The translations under genes were made by a program, and so were the position numbers. Under the pieces are notes generated by a model. It did no database searches. It worked only from the letters and a program-made list of their open reading frames with translations, and was not told where the DNA came from. This document shows, piece by piece, positions 36,785-47,012 of a stretch of DNA of 64,000 nucleotides; within the stretch, counting starts at the first letter, position 1, and each line of letters opens with the position of its first letter. The stretch is taken from positions 4,042,001 to 4,106,000 of the forward strand of contig NC_045150.1 of NCBI RefSeq assembly GCF_008831285.2, in the 5' to 3' direction. Source of the stretch: Nymphaea colorata (lineage: Eukaryota; Streptophyta; Magnoliopsida; Nymphaeales; Nymphaeaceae).

Positions 36785-38910
36785 GGTCAAAGTGGGTTCT
36801 TCGAAGGTGTAGACAATTATTGATTGGGTACTAAGACTCTTAAGGAAAATCTGTAATTTTCATGGAGGCCTATTTTTACCGACAGTTCATATGAAGCTTA
36901 GCAAAATTATGTCCCTCATCACTGAGTGCCTTAAAAGCATATGGGGTCCTGTAGAGAGGTTTTTCAGCTTATAAAAGAGAGGATGATCTGTGCCCATGTG
37001 CTAGCATTGATGGATTTATCAAAGGTTTTTGAAGTTGAATGTGATGCACCGAGTGTGGGCATTGGTGCTGTTTCGGGTCAAAATTAAAAAAAAAAAAACA
37101 GCTGCATTTTATAGTGAAAATCTTACTCAAGTCAAGTGCCACTATTCCACATACCATATGGAGTTCTATGCCGTAGTACAGGCCTTGCTCTACTGGCAGC
37201 ATTATTTGATTTCAAAAGAGTTTGTCTTAGACAGACCATAAAGCTTTAAAGTTTTTAATCAAAAGAAGCTTAGCACTTGACATGCTAAGTGGCATTGTTT
37301 TTTGCAAGAATAAACCTTCTCTATTAACATCAATCAGGAACTCTTTCTTCACAAAGTGGTTGATGCCCTTAGCAGGAAAAATAGTCTTCATATGTCCATA
37401 TCAATCAACATCATTTGATTTGATGATTGTAAAGAGCTACATGCAAATGACCCTGATTTCCAAAAACCTTGGGAGGAATGTCTAGCCAAAGCAAATGTCG
37501 TAAACATTATTTTCTCAATTCATAATGGCTTTATTTTTCGATGTAATAGGTTGTGCATTTCAAATTTCTCCATCCGATTACAATTGATTCCAAAATTCAT
37601 GGAGGTGGCATGTCAAGACATTTTGGTCCCGATGAGTCTCTTCCTTCCTTGGTAAAGTTTTATTATCGGTCTAAAATGCAGAAAGATGTGGTAAAGTATG
37701 TGAAGTTGTCTAGTTTGTCAGATGGCCAAAGCCAATGACAAAAATAGTGGATTATACACTCCTTTACCCATCCCAGACCAGCCTTAGGATCATGTTTCGA
37801 TGGACTTTATTGTAGAGCTCCCTAAGATGGTGCGTGGACTTGATTCCATTATGGTAGTTGTTAACCGATTTTCCAAGATGGCAGTATTTATTCCATATAT
37901 GCATACCATTGATGCATCTTTAGTATATTTGTTCTACTTTAGATATGTTGCCTGTTTCTAATGTCTCTCTTGAAGCATCACTTCTAACCGGGATACTCGG
38001 TTCAAGAGTCATTTTGGAAAGTTTTTGTGGGTGCTACTCAAGATTAAGCTACAGTTTAGTAGGGCTTACCACCCCCAGACCAACGGGCTGAAGTGGTCAA
38101 CCACACTTTAGAAAATTTATTTTGTTGCTTGGTTGGGGGACATACCCGGATTTGGGATTTGGTGCTGCCAGAAGCAGAATTTTCAGATAACAGGTCGGTT
38201 AACCATTCTACTATCAAGTCTCCCTTCCCGATTGTGTATGGCAAATCTCCTATCCATGAACTTGATCTCGCTCCAGTGTTATACTCTTTTAATGTCGACC
38301 CTCAAGTCATCGATGTTGTTGCTTACATACGTGACATACATCAGCAAGTCAAATAGAAATTGTAGGATACTATGAATCGTACAATGCATATGCTAACCAG
38401 GGTAGGAGGAAGGTCAATTTTGAGGTAGGCCAGTTTGTTTGGGCTTTATTTTCGTCCAGAGCGTTTGCCTATTGAAACTTATCACAAGTTAAGGTCCGAT
38501 AAATATGGCTCTTATCAAATCATTCAGCGCTTAGGAAAAAATGCATACCTTTGCGACCTTCTCGATGACTGGAACATCTCCCTAGTCCCCCACCATGATG
38601 CAATTGAATCTTCAGCTAATATGCAGACAGAAGAGACTAGCCATTTGCATGAGGATTCTTTAGCTGCATCGAGCCCACAACATGACGTATCAGCTGGTGA
38701 TGTGTCTAAGGTAAGTGATTATATTGCAGCCCCACCTGGACAGGAAGAGGTTCCTTTGCATACGTACTCAAGGTGCGATCCTTCCCATCACAAGACTTAG
38801 TTGGCGGCCCTCGACATCTATCTTCGTCAGGCGCCAAAGTCTTAGATCCCGAGAGATTGAGGCAGTAGCTTGGCGGGTTGAGTCTCGGATTGCAATCCAT
38901 TCTGTATCTT
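36785..38910 (+). pseudogene. Decayed Ty3/gypsy pol fragment (RT end, RNase H, integrase, C-terminal part)
   Basis: Plus-strand translations in shifting frames match the order of a gypsy pol. The RT thumb/connection is at about 36785-36990. RNase H follows ([15 protein letters not shown] and YSTYHMEFYAVVQALLYWQH, 37020-37260). Then come a DALSRK-like linker, an HHCC-type segment near 37560-37730, an integrase core (MDFIVELPKMVRGLDSIMVV near 37800 and AYHPQTNG near 38060), and the post-integrase segment (PERLPIETYHKLRSDKYG near 38460). Many stops and frameshifts make it non-functional. No LTR could be assigned at either side. A chromovirus-type gypsy is likely, but no chromodomain is clear. 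Confidence 0.88.
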
Positions 38911-40987
38911 AGGATAGTTAGTTTTTCTTCTTATTTGGATGTTCTAGTGTTTTCTTTGAATTTGGACATTCTCATTTTAAGACCCGAGATCCAATTCAGA
39001 TTTAGGGTTTAGCTCCTTCAAAAAAAAATGCTTTTTAACTTTGATTAATTGGTGTTTAAGAGAAACTTTACTTTTGTTTGCTTTGGTGTCCCTTTGATTT
39101 TCTTGTGTGTTTCTCTTAACCGGTGAGGGGCGTGTGAAATGGCACATCTTTAGTTTGGTTCTTATGAATATTATGTCTCTCCATCTTAACTGGTAAAGTG
39201 TGATAACTAAGTTAAAGAGTGCATCACTATCATTTGTTTGCCGATGTAACCAAGAACCCCAAAGGCAGGAAAGGAATGAGGAACTCGAGTATCTTATCTG
39301 GTCTCCCGCTCACCCTAACCAACCGAACAAGAAAACACAACTAAGAAAAAATTAGGCTCAAGGGAAAGTCGGCAACTAATATGAATACAGTTTTATACCC
39401 GAGGTTTCTCTCACGAATCCACCGACCCTTCATTCTTCCCCCTGCCTTTTTAACTTTTTAAAGTCTCTTTTCCTTTTGAATTTTTTCAAGTCTTTTTTCC
39501 CAGGTTTCTCTTTCTCAGAATATCATCGTCCGTTTGGAGTATGACCTTATTCACTCCCATGCTCCTTTTTCTCCTTCTTGAAGGGCGATGCTTCCCACTA
39601 CCGGTCAATTTCTTCCACCAACCTGGCATCTTTTCTTAGTCTAGCCCTAGCAAAAGGCTGGGAGTTTATAATAAATATCTGAATTTTACCTGTTGGAACA
39701 AAACTGGTGAGGTGATATACGCATCAAGATTGAGAAGCACATTACTATTTTCTCTCACGGACTAAATTACAAAAACTAATTAATAACTTCGTTTTCCAAG
39801 CTTTTTTTTTTTAACAAATATGAAAGTAGTGAAAATCCTACTCTGTTGGCTAATACTCTTGACACCATAATAAGCATGATGTGAGGCTGCTTCCGCAATA
39901 TCGACTTTCGTCCATTTCTGAGTTATAGCAACCAATGCACCTGCAAGTGCATGAAAGTGAAAGGATCAAAAAAATCATATAAAGATCATATGCAAAAAGA
40001 TTCCATAACATAACTTGATATGGCGCTTATCTTATACAACATGCTCAACCAGACTCCCGGTATCGAAGTTATGTTTGGTTAGACATACTAAAAGATAGAG
40101 CTCTTGACATCTTTACATCAGGAACATTTATAACATGGTTCGTTTCGAGTTAGCACATTAACTATACTAAATTACTGAAACATCATTAGGGATATGGCAA
40201 ATTCAAATTTTTTTCTTGCAGCTAGAACTAACAGATAATCATCTGACAAGCTGGGTAGTCATCGAAGACCTGATTCAACATGCCCTTGTCCTCAGGTAAA
40301 AAAAAGAAAGAAAAAAAAAATCAAACAAAAAACTTAAAGACTGCTAAAGTAGTTTGTTTATTCAGCCAGTCCAGCCCACTTTAAAAACCCACTGTAATTC
40401 AACGCAGTTTTCATGATCTAAGAGATCAAATCAGGCTCGCTTTACATATCAAAATGGAGATGCAATTTAAAAGCTCCTCGGGGAACAATTCCAGTCATGT
40501 GAGGATTAAAAGAAGGCTATTCTATGCATTTCTCTTCTAGCAATCTTAGTTACATCTTCAAGACCATAACAAGGATGAGGGTTGCCCTTTTAACTCTTAG
40601 CTGCTCAGTAACTTCCCAAAGCACCTCCACTTGTTTATCACATTCCATTCACCTCAACTATAATGTGCTCACGCACTTGTACCAAATCAACAATAGATGG
40701 AGCACTATATCCATGTCCATTAACCTAACAGACATGCAAATAACAAACCCATTTTTGTATTTGTACATATTTCACAGAAACAATTAAAATAAGTTATTTC
40801 CATGTAGTTAAATTCCGCTTGTGACTTTATAGCTCATTACATTAGCCAAAATAAGTGTGAGAATAAAAAATATTGAAGAAGATTTTATTGATAAGGATTT
40901 TAAGACCAGTTTGTAGAAACAAGTTTTTAAGTTTGTATTATTGTATATAGGAGATCCCATGAGAGATAGACAGTGGGTGGATGTGTA
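38911..40987. other. Intergenic DNA, nothing recognised
   Basis: AT-rich sequence without a supported gene. It may include the remains of a 3' LTR for the gypsy fossil, but no terminal match could be made by eye. Confidence 0.45.
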
Positions 40988-41240
40988 AGACTTGGGTACC
41001 TGTTGGTTTTCTTCTTAAATTCAAGCAAATTTCTGAAAAGTTTGGATTCTCTTTAAAAAAGAGACTTGTATAATCCAGTTGCTATTGGTGCTATATATGT
41101 AATAAAGATTGATAGACTTGAGTACTTGTTGGTTTTTTTTCTTAAATTCAAGCAAATTTCAGAAAAAAATGGATTGTCTCCTTTAGAAAAAGCCTCGTCT
41201 AATGCAGTTGTTATTGGAGCTTTACATGTAATAAAGATCA
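40988..41240. repeat. Two-copy tandem duplication, period ~126 bp
   Basis: The words AGACTTGRGTACYTGTTGG and AAATTCAAGCAAATTTC recur at 40988 and 41114, and each copy ends with GTAATAAAGAT. The copies differ by scattered changes. Confidence 0.85.
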
Positions 41241-41530
41241 GATATTCCTGTGGGCTCCAATAATTTATCTGAAACTCTTACGTATGAGAGGTTTCTCAAA
41301 AAAATGACCATACAGGAATGATCTCCAATGTTATGAACATTTACTCTCGTATCATGCATGCTTTTCAGACATATAGACTGAGTCTTATATGGAACTAAAA
41401 TTTAAAAATTAAAAGCCTGAAACACTAGTTTATTCTATTGCTCATTTCCAGTTTTGAGCACTTAAATCAGACTTGTACCGTTATAGCTTCACAAGCCTAT
41501 GCCGATAAATAAGATATTGCTTCACAAACC

Positions 41531-41804
41531 TGTTAGCGTATGGAGGTTCGGGTCTATTCAGACCCGATCCACTTGTTTTCTAATCCACACGCCTAAACAT
41601 ACTAGGCGGTGGCACATCTGTAAATGTTATATAATTTGTGTACATTTTGTTATAACCTGATTAGGTTTATTCTTTAATATAGCTTAAGGATCACACGGCT
41701 AAAACTGCTGTGACCCTCTTTCTCCATTTGTCTTCTCTTCTACTTCTTCTTCTCATTCTAGCAGATTTCAGACGGAGAGACGTGCATAAGCAAAGATTCT
41801 TACA
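41531..41804 (+). mobile_element. 5' LTR of an intact Ty1/copia element
   Basis: The 274-bp LTR starts TGTTAGCG and ends TTCTTACA, and by eye it is identical to the 3' copy at 46421-46694. It is preceded by AAACC (41526-41530), the left copy of the 5-bp target duplication. Two perfect hairpin stems occur: CGGGTCT/AGACCCG (41549-41555 and 41560-41566) and CGCCTA/TAGGCG (41590-41595 and 41603-41608). TTTAATATAG at about 41672-41681 may serve as the TATA box. It should drive the genomic transcript of the element. Confidence 0.95.
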
Positions 41805-41816
41805 TGGTATCAGAGC
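41805..41816 (+). promoter_or_regulatory. Primer binding site (initiator Met-tRNA type)
   Basis: TGGTATCAGAGC directly follows the 5' LTR. This is the standard plant copia/gypsy site, complementary to the 3' end of initiator methionine tRNA, where minus-strand cDNA synthesis starts. Confidence 0.93.
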
Positions 41817-41929
41817 CAGGTTCCCTCGTCCTCCGGTGAGTGGTTTCAGTTTGACGTGATTATCCCTAATCTGCCCTAAGTACTCATTTCTGGCGTGGAT
41901 ATCCCTCATTTCTGTTTTTGCCTTGAATC

Positions 41930-42095
41930 TTGTGTGGTTTGCCCTAAATCCATTTGCCCTAATTTCAGTCCGTTTTTTGCCCTAATTCTGTTTTCTGCCT
42001 CAATTCTGTTTTCTGCCCTAATTCTGTTTTCTGCCCTAATTCCGGTCCGTTTTTGCCCTAATTCTGTTTTCTGTCTCACGTTGTCTGCCCTAATC
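41930..42095 (+). repeat. Short tandem repeats in the copia leader
   Basis: Variants of GCCCTAATTCTGTTTTCT repeat about six to eight times with a period near 20-22 bp, between the primer binding site and the gag start codon. Confidence 0.85.
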
Positions 42096-42109
42096 ATCTT
42101 TATTCAGTC

Positions 42110-45100
42110 ATGGATCAGCCGACGCCCTCTCTTCTATCCTCCAGTTTTCTCTCCCAACTTATTTCCCAAAAATTGAATCATAGTAACTATTTGACTTGGA
42201 AACGTCAAATTGTTCCATTTATTAAAAGTCATAGACTCTATGGGCATATCGATGGCACTACTCCAGCACCTCCAAAATATATTTACCGTGAAGTGAAGAA
42301 GACCGTAGTGGGAGATCAAGCTATTGGGGCTTCGGCTGGAAGTGAAACTAGCATTGAATATGATACTCTTACGGCAAGTAATCCTGAATATGATGTTTGG
42401 CTGGCCCACGACCAGTCACTTGTCGCATATATTACTTCTACCTTGTCAGAGGAGGTATTAGGAGGCATTGATGATGATTTGACAGCCTTTGAATTGTGGT
42501 CTACCCTTGCCACAACGTATTCTCAAGTATCGGAAGCACGGTTTCTGCAATTAAGAAGACAATTTCAGGATATCAAGCGTGGGACGCGTACAGTTTTGGA
42601 ATATCTGAATGAAATCAAAAATGTAAGTGATCAACTTGCTGCCATTGGACATCCTGTCAGCGATAAAGACAAAGTGCAACAAGCCTTGAGTGGCCTGGGA
42701 ACAGAGTTTGATATTTTTTGCACAGCCTTGGAGGTTTTACCTATCCTCCCATCTTTTGAAGATCTGAAAGCCAAGTTATTTCAACACGAAGCTAGTCGTG
42801 TCCAGCGACAGAATTTGACTTCTCCCAACAGCCACAATATATTGATTACAGGAACACATGCATTGCAAGGGAATCGTACTCGACCTTGGACTCCTCAGGC
42901 AGGAATGGGAAGAGGGATTCTCCCGACACCACCAGGCATGAATACTACTGCTGCCACATCTAGAAGGGTTCCAACTTGCTTTTATTGTAATAAGAGGGGA
43001 CATGTGAAATCAGAATGTTGGCACAATCCTCAGAATAAGAATAATCAAGTCAGGCGTGAAAACAAGGCAGCAGCAGGGTCCGTTTCATCCTCATCTAGCT
43101 CAAATCCAACATCAAATGTTTCATCGGAGGTGCAACAACTTCTTATGACAGCCTTATCTAAGCTCCACTTGAAGCAAAATGAGCAAGGAGAGTGGTATGT
43201 GGACTCTGGAGCAGCAGCCCATGTTACTGGTGACACAGGTACTTTATCTAGTGTTTTCCCTTATTTAGATCAAGGCTCAGTTGTCACGGGAGATGGTTCC
43301 CATCACACAATATCGCACATTGGAAATGCACAAATATCTATGGGTTCCTCTTCCATTCCATTAAAGGATGTCCTTGTTGTTCCAAGTGTCAAGAAAAATA
43401 TTATCTCAGTGTCCAAACTGATTGATGATACTCACTCCTTTGTTGAATTTACACCGTCTTCTGTTTATGTCAAGGATGCTCGAACCAAGAGGACGTTCGC
43501 TGAGGGCACTCGCAAAGGCGACATGTATGTTCTTGAAGAAGCTCCAAAGTTGTCAAAATCTCACTCTTCAGATCCATCCTTTTCAATTCATAGTGAAATC
43601 AATGTCGCAGAATATAATAAGCCATCCATTTGGCATGGTCGGTTAGCTCATTGTAGTCAGTCTTTTGTTCGAAGTCTTGTTGCAGACGGGCTCTTAGATA
43701 AGTCCAGTCTGAGTTCAGTCAGTGAGTCCAGCATGTGCTCGAGTTGTCATCTCTGTAAGAGCCATGCCCTTCCTTTTCAATTAATAAATAAAAGAGCTTC
43801 AAAGGTTTTTGACACTATACATTGCGATGTTTGGGGGCCTGCTCCAATTCCTTCTTCTTCTGGGAGTAGATATTATGTTATTTTTATTGATTCATATTCC
43901 CGATATACTTGGATTCACTTCATCAAACACAAATCAGAAGTCTTCCGCCTGTTTACTCAATTTCATGCTTTGGTTCGGAACAAATATTCCAGCAATATTG
44001 TGCATTTTCAATGTGATGGTGGTGGTGAATTTATTTCTAATGAATTTACTGAGTATCTACTAGATAATGGGATCACTAGACAAACTTCATGTCCGCATAC
44101 ACCTCAGCAAAACGGAATTGCTGAAAGGAAACATAGGCATATTGTTGAAAGCGCCCTTAGCATGATGCATGACACAGACTTACCTATGACATTGTGGACC
44201 GAGGCTTTTCATACAGCTGTTCATGTTATAAATCGACTGCCATTGGCTTTGCTTGATGGAAAATCTCCATTTTTTCTATTACATCAAGAACAGCCGTGTT
44301 ATGAAGATTTACGTGTTTTTGGATGTGTGTGCTATGTACATGTTGATGTTTCCTTACGAAACAAATTTCAAGATCGTGCTGTTTTGTGCAGATTTATAGG
44401 GTATGCAGAAAATTACAAGGGTTATAGGTGTTACAACCCTAAAACTGGGCGTGTACATATTTCACGGCATGTTGTTTTTGATGAAAGCAGGTTACAGGAC
44501 TCCAAGGCAACTTCTTTAACACTCAAGGACAAAAATGAGGTTTATGATACTTGGTTACATGCTGAAATCTTAAGACAAGGGGCGGAAAAGTTGAATGAAC
44601 ACAAGGAGCAAGCTGTTAATGAACCTGAAACACCTGTCAGTAGCTCCTTGGACAGCGTGCCTCCATTTCCTCAACCCAATGATCCACCTCCATATAATCG
44701 ATTTTCAGGCCTGGTGTATTCTAGGCGATCAGTTCCTACGGCAGAACCTACCGCAGTTCCACGCCAGTCACAACGCGTGAGACATCCTATTGATAGATGG
44801 GTGAGCTATAATACTTTTTCTTTGGATTTTCAGTTGTTTATGACAGAAGTCAACAAAAAGGTGGAACCAAAATCTTATCACCATGCGAGTAAGGAAAAAT
44901 GTTGGGTTGAAGCTATGAATGAGGAAATGGCAGCCTTACATGAATGTCAAACTTGGCAGATTGTTCCTCGTCCAAATACTAAGAATGTTGTAGGTTCTAA
45001 GTGGGTTTACAAGCTGAAATATAAGCCAGATGGTAGCATTGATCGACATAAGGCGCGTCTTGTGGCACGCGGGTTCACTCAACAATATGGGGAAGATTAT

Positions 45101-46426
45101 GATGAAACATTCAGTCCAGTTATCAAGATGGGAACAATACGCGTGATTATTTCTCTTGCAGTCTCATATGGGTGGCCTCTTTATCAGTTAGATGTTAAAA
45201 ATGCATTTCTTCATGGGATTCTTAAGGAGGAGGTCTATATGGAGCAACCCCCTGGCTATACTACTCATGATCCTCAACAATGGGTTTGTAAATTACAAAA
45301 ATCTCTATATGGGTTGAAGCAAGCTTCTAGATCATGGTTCGATCGTTTTTCTCATCATATACAACAAGTTGGTTTTCTCCGAAGCTCTCTCGATCACTCT
45401 TTGTTTATCTATCATTCCGGAGAAGCTACCACTTGGTTGCTTATATATGTTGATGATATTGTTATCACTGGGAACTCGACATCACATATATCCTATGTTA
45501 AAAATATGTTGAAGCAAGAATTCAAGATGAAGGATCTTGGCGAATTACGGTATTTTTTGGGTGTTGAGCTTGACAGGACAAATGATAGATTGACTCTTAC
45601 GCAGCACAAGTATACCCTAGATGTTTTGGACAAGGCAGGCATGACTAATTGCAAACCCATAACTACTCCTAGTGTTCTAAACACTAAGTTGACTTCATCT
45701 GATGGAACTGCAGCATATTCCGATCCTACATTCTATCGCAGCATTGTTGGTATGTTACAATACCTCACTTTTACTCGCCCAGATATAGTATATGCTGTAA
45801 ATCAGATTTCTCAGTTCATGCATGCCCCCACAGAAGGACATATGGATGCCGCTAAGCGGATATTACGGTATCTCAAAGCTTCTCTTGGAGATGGACTAGT
45901 CTACACAAAATGCCCCAATCTTTCTCTTGGACATAGCATATATACATATACTGATGCAGACTGGGCAGGCGATCCCGATGATCGACGATCAGTTTCAGGC
46001 TTCTGTCTTTTTCTTGATTCTAATCTTATCTGTTGGAGCAGTAAAAAGCAGCGTGCTGTTGCACGATCCAGCACTGAGGCAGAGTATAGAGCAATGGCTG
46101 TAGGGACCGCTGAAGCATCATGGTTACGACATTTGCTTGGAGAGCTTAATCTTCCTATTGCCCAATCATCATTACTATGTGACAATCAAAGTGCAATAAA
46201 AATTGCCTTCAATCCCATTTTGCATAATCGTACCAAACACATAGAGATTGATCAACACTTCATCCGTCAGAAGGTTGAAGAAGCCGAGATCGTGCCTACT
46301 TATATATCCACCAGTGAACAGATAGCTGATATCTTTACTAAAGGACTCACGGGGCAGCATTTTTGGGATTTGAAGAACAAGTTATGCATGGTCAAATCTC
46401 ATGCACAACTTGAGGGGGGCTGTTAG
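42110..46426 (+). CDS. Ty1/copia gag-pol polyprotein, 1438 aa, uninterrupted
   Basis: A single ORF encodes all functions for reverse transcription and integration. A copia-type gag occupies about residues 1-250. The CCHC knuckle is C290-x2-C293-x4-H298-x4-C303. The aspartic protease has D365-S-G. A GAG-pre-integrase zinc domain lies at about 500-555. The integrase triad is D573, D636, E672 (D,D-35-E spacing). The reverse transcriptase begins near SKWVYKLKYKPDG and has YVDD at 1113-1116. RNase H carries YTDADWAGDPDDRRSVSG, STEAEY and the distal CDNQSA. No stop or frameshift breaks it, so it could be functional. The stop codon TAG is formed inside the first six bases of the 3' LTR. The start was chosen as the first in-frame ATG after the leader repeats, matching the copia gag N-terminus. 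Confidence 0.97.
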   Translation: MDQPTPSLLSSSFLSQLISQKLNHSNYLTWKRQIVPFIKSHRLYGHIDGTTPAPPKYIYREVKKTVVGDQAIGASAGSETSIEYDTLTASNPEYDVWLAHDQSLVAYITSTLSEEVLGGIDDDLTAFELWSTLATTYSQVSEARFLQLRRQFQDIKRGTRTVLEYLNEIKNVSDQLAAIGHPVSDKDKVQQALSGLGTEFDIFCTALEVLPILPSFEDLKAKLFQHEASRVQRQNLTSPNSHNILITGTHALQGNRTRPWTPQAGMGRGILPTPPGMNTTAATSRRVPTCFYCNKRGHVKSECWHNPQNKNNQVRRENKAAAGSVSSSSSSNPTSNVSSEVQQLLMTALSKLHLKQNEQGEWYVDSGAAAHVTGDTGTLSSVFPYLDQGSVVTGDGSHHTISHIGNAQISMGSSSIPLKDVLVVPSVKKNIISVSKLIDDTHSFVEFTPSSVYVKDARTKRTFAEGTRKGDMYVLEEAPKLSKSHSSDPSFSIHSEINVAEYNKPSIWHGRLAHCSQSFVRSLVADGLLDKSSLSSVSESSMCSSCHLCKSHALPFQLINKRASKVFDTIHCDVWGPAPIPSSSGSRYYVIFIDSYSRYTWIHFIKHKSEVFRLFTQFHALVRNKYSSNIVHFQCDGGGEFISNEFTEYLLDNGITRQTSCPHTPQQNGIAERKHRHIVESALSMMHDTDLPMTLWTEAFHTAVHVINRLPLALLDGKSPFFLLHQEQPCYEDLRVFGCVCYVHVDVSLRNKFQDRAVLCRFIGYAENYKGYRCYNPKTGRVHISRHVVFDESRLQDSKATSLTLKDKNEVYDTWLHAEILRQGAEKLNEHKEQAVNEPETPVSSSLDSVPPFPQPNDPPPYNRFSGLVYSRRSVPTAEPTAVPRQSQRVRHPIDRWVSYNTFSLDFQLFMTEVNKKVEPKSYHHASKEKCWVEAMNEEMAALHECQTWQIVPRPNTKNVVGSKWVYKLKYKPDGSIDRHKARLVARGFTQQYGEDYDETFSPVIKMGTIRVIISLAVSYGWPLYQLDVKNAFLHGILKEEVYMEQPPGYTTHDPQQWVCKLQKSLYGLKQASRSWFDRFSHHIQQVGFLRSSLDHSLFIYHSGEATTWLLIYVDDIVITGNSTSHISYVKNMLKQEFKMKDLGELRYFLGVELDRTNDRLTLTQHKYTLDVLDKAGMTNCKPITTPSVLNTKLTSSDGTAAYSDPTFYRSIVGMLQYLTFTRPDIVYAVNQISQFMHAPTEGHMDAAKRILRYLKASLGDGLVYTKCPNLSLGHSIYTYTDADWAGDPDDRRSVSGFCLFLDSNLICWSSKKQRAVARSSTEAEYRAMAVGTAEASWLRHLLGELNLPIAQSSLLCDNQSAIKIAFNPILHNRTKHIEIDQHFIRQKVEEAEIVPTYISTSEQIADIFTKGLTGQHFWDLKNKLCMVKSHAQLEGGC
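46409..46420 (+). promoter_or_regulatory. Polypurine tract before the 3' LTR
   Basis: TTGAGGGGGGC lies directly left of the 3' LTR, where plus-strand DNA synthesis is primed in LTR retrotransposons. It also encodes the last residues of the polyprotein. Confidence 0.88.
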
Positions 46427-46694
46427 CGTATGGAGGTTCGGGTCTATTCAGACCCGATCCACTTGTTTTCTAATCCACACGCCTAAACATACTAGGCGGT
46501 GGCACATCTGTAAATGTTATATAATTTGTGTACATTTTGTTATAACCTGATTAGGTTTATTCTTTAATATAGCTTAAGGATCACACGGCTAAAACTGCTG
46601 TGACCCTCTTTCTCCATTTGTCTTCTCTTCTACTTCTTCTTCTCATTCTAGCAGATTTCAGACGGAGAGACGTGCATAAGCAAAGATTCTTACA
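46421..46694 (+). mobile_element. 3' LTR of the intact Ty1/copia element
   Basis: It is identical by eye to the 5' LTR over 274 bp and is followed by the right target-duplication copy AAACC (46695-46699). Identical LTRs mean very recent insertion, since both copies are made from one template. Confidence 0.95.
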
Positions 46695-46699
46695 AAACC

Positions 46700-47012
46700 T
46701 ACACAGACAAATGTGAATTTTAGTATTGCTTATTTCCAGTTTTGAGCACTTTGATCAGACTTGTACAGTTAAGCTTCACAAATGTACACTAACAAATATG
46801 AATTTTGAGTCTCACTAAAAGTTTTCAAATCCATTCGCAGCAGATTTTATCTAGCCAAAACTTTTGTAGTATTATAAGAACTTAAATGGAATGGTTTCAA
46901 AGCCTAAAAGCTGCATAAAAAAGCTGATAAAAAGTAAGTTGGAGCAATAAGAGACACAAACAAATGATCTACTTGACAAGACACATTACACATGAATTCA
47001 CTCACCAGTTGA
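46700..47012. other. Right flank of the copia insertion
   Basis: Non-coding. Bases 46721-46780 repeat the segment at about 41436-41495 left of the element (shared words TTTCCAGTTTTGAGCACTT and ATCAGACTTGTAC), so the insertion lies between copies of an older duplicated segment. Confidence 0.75.
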
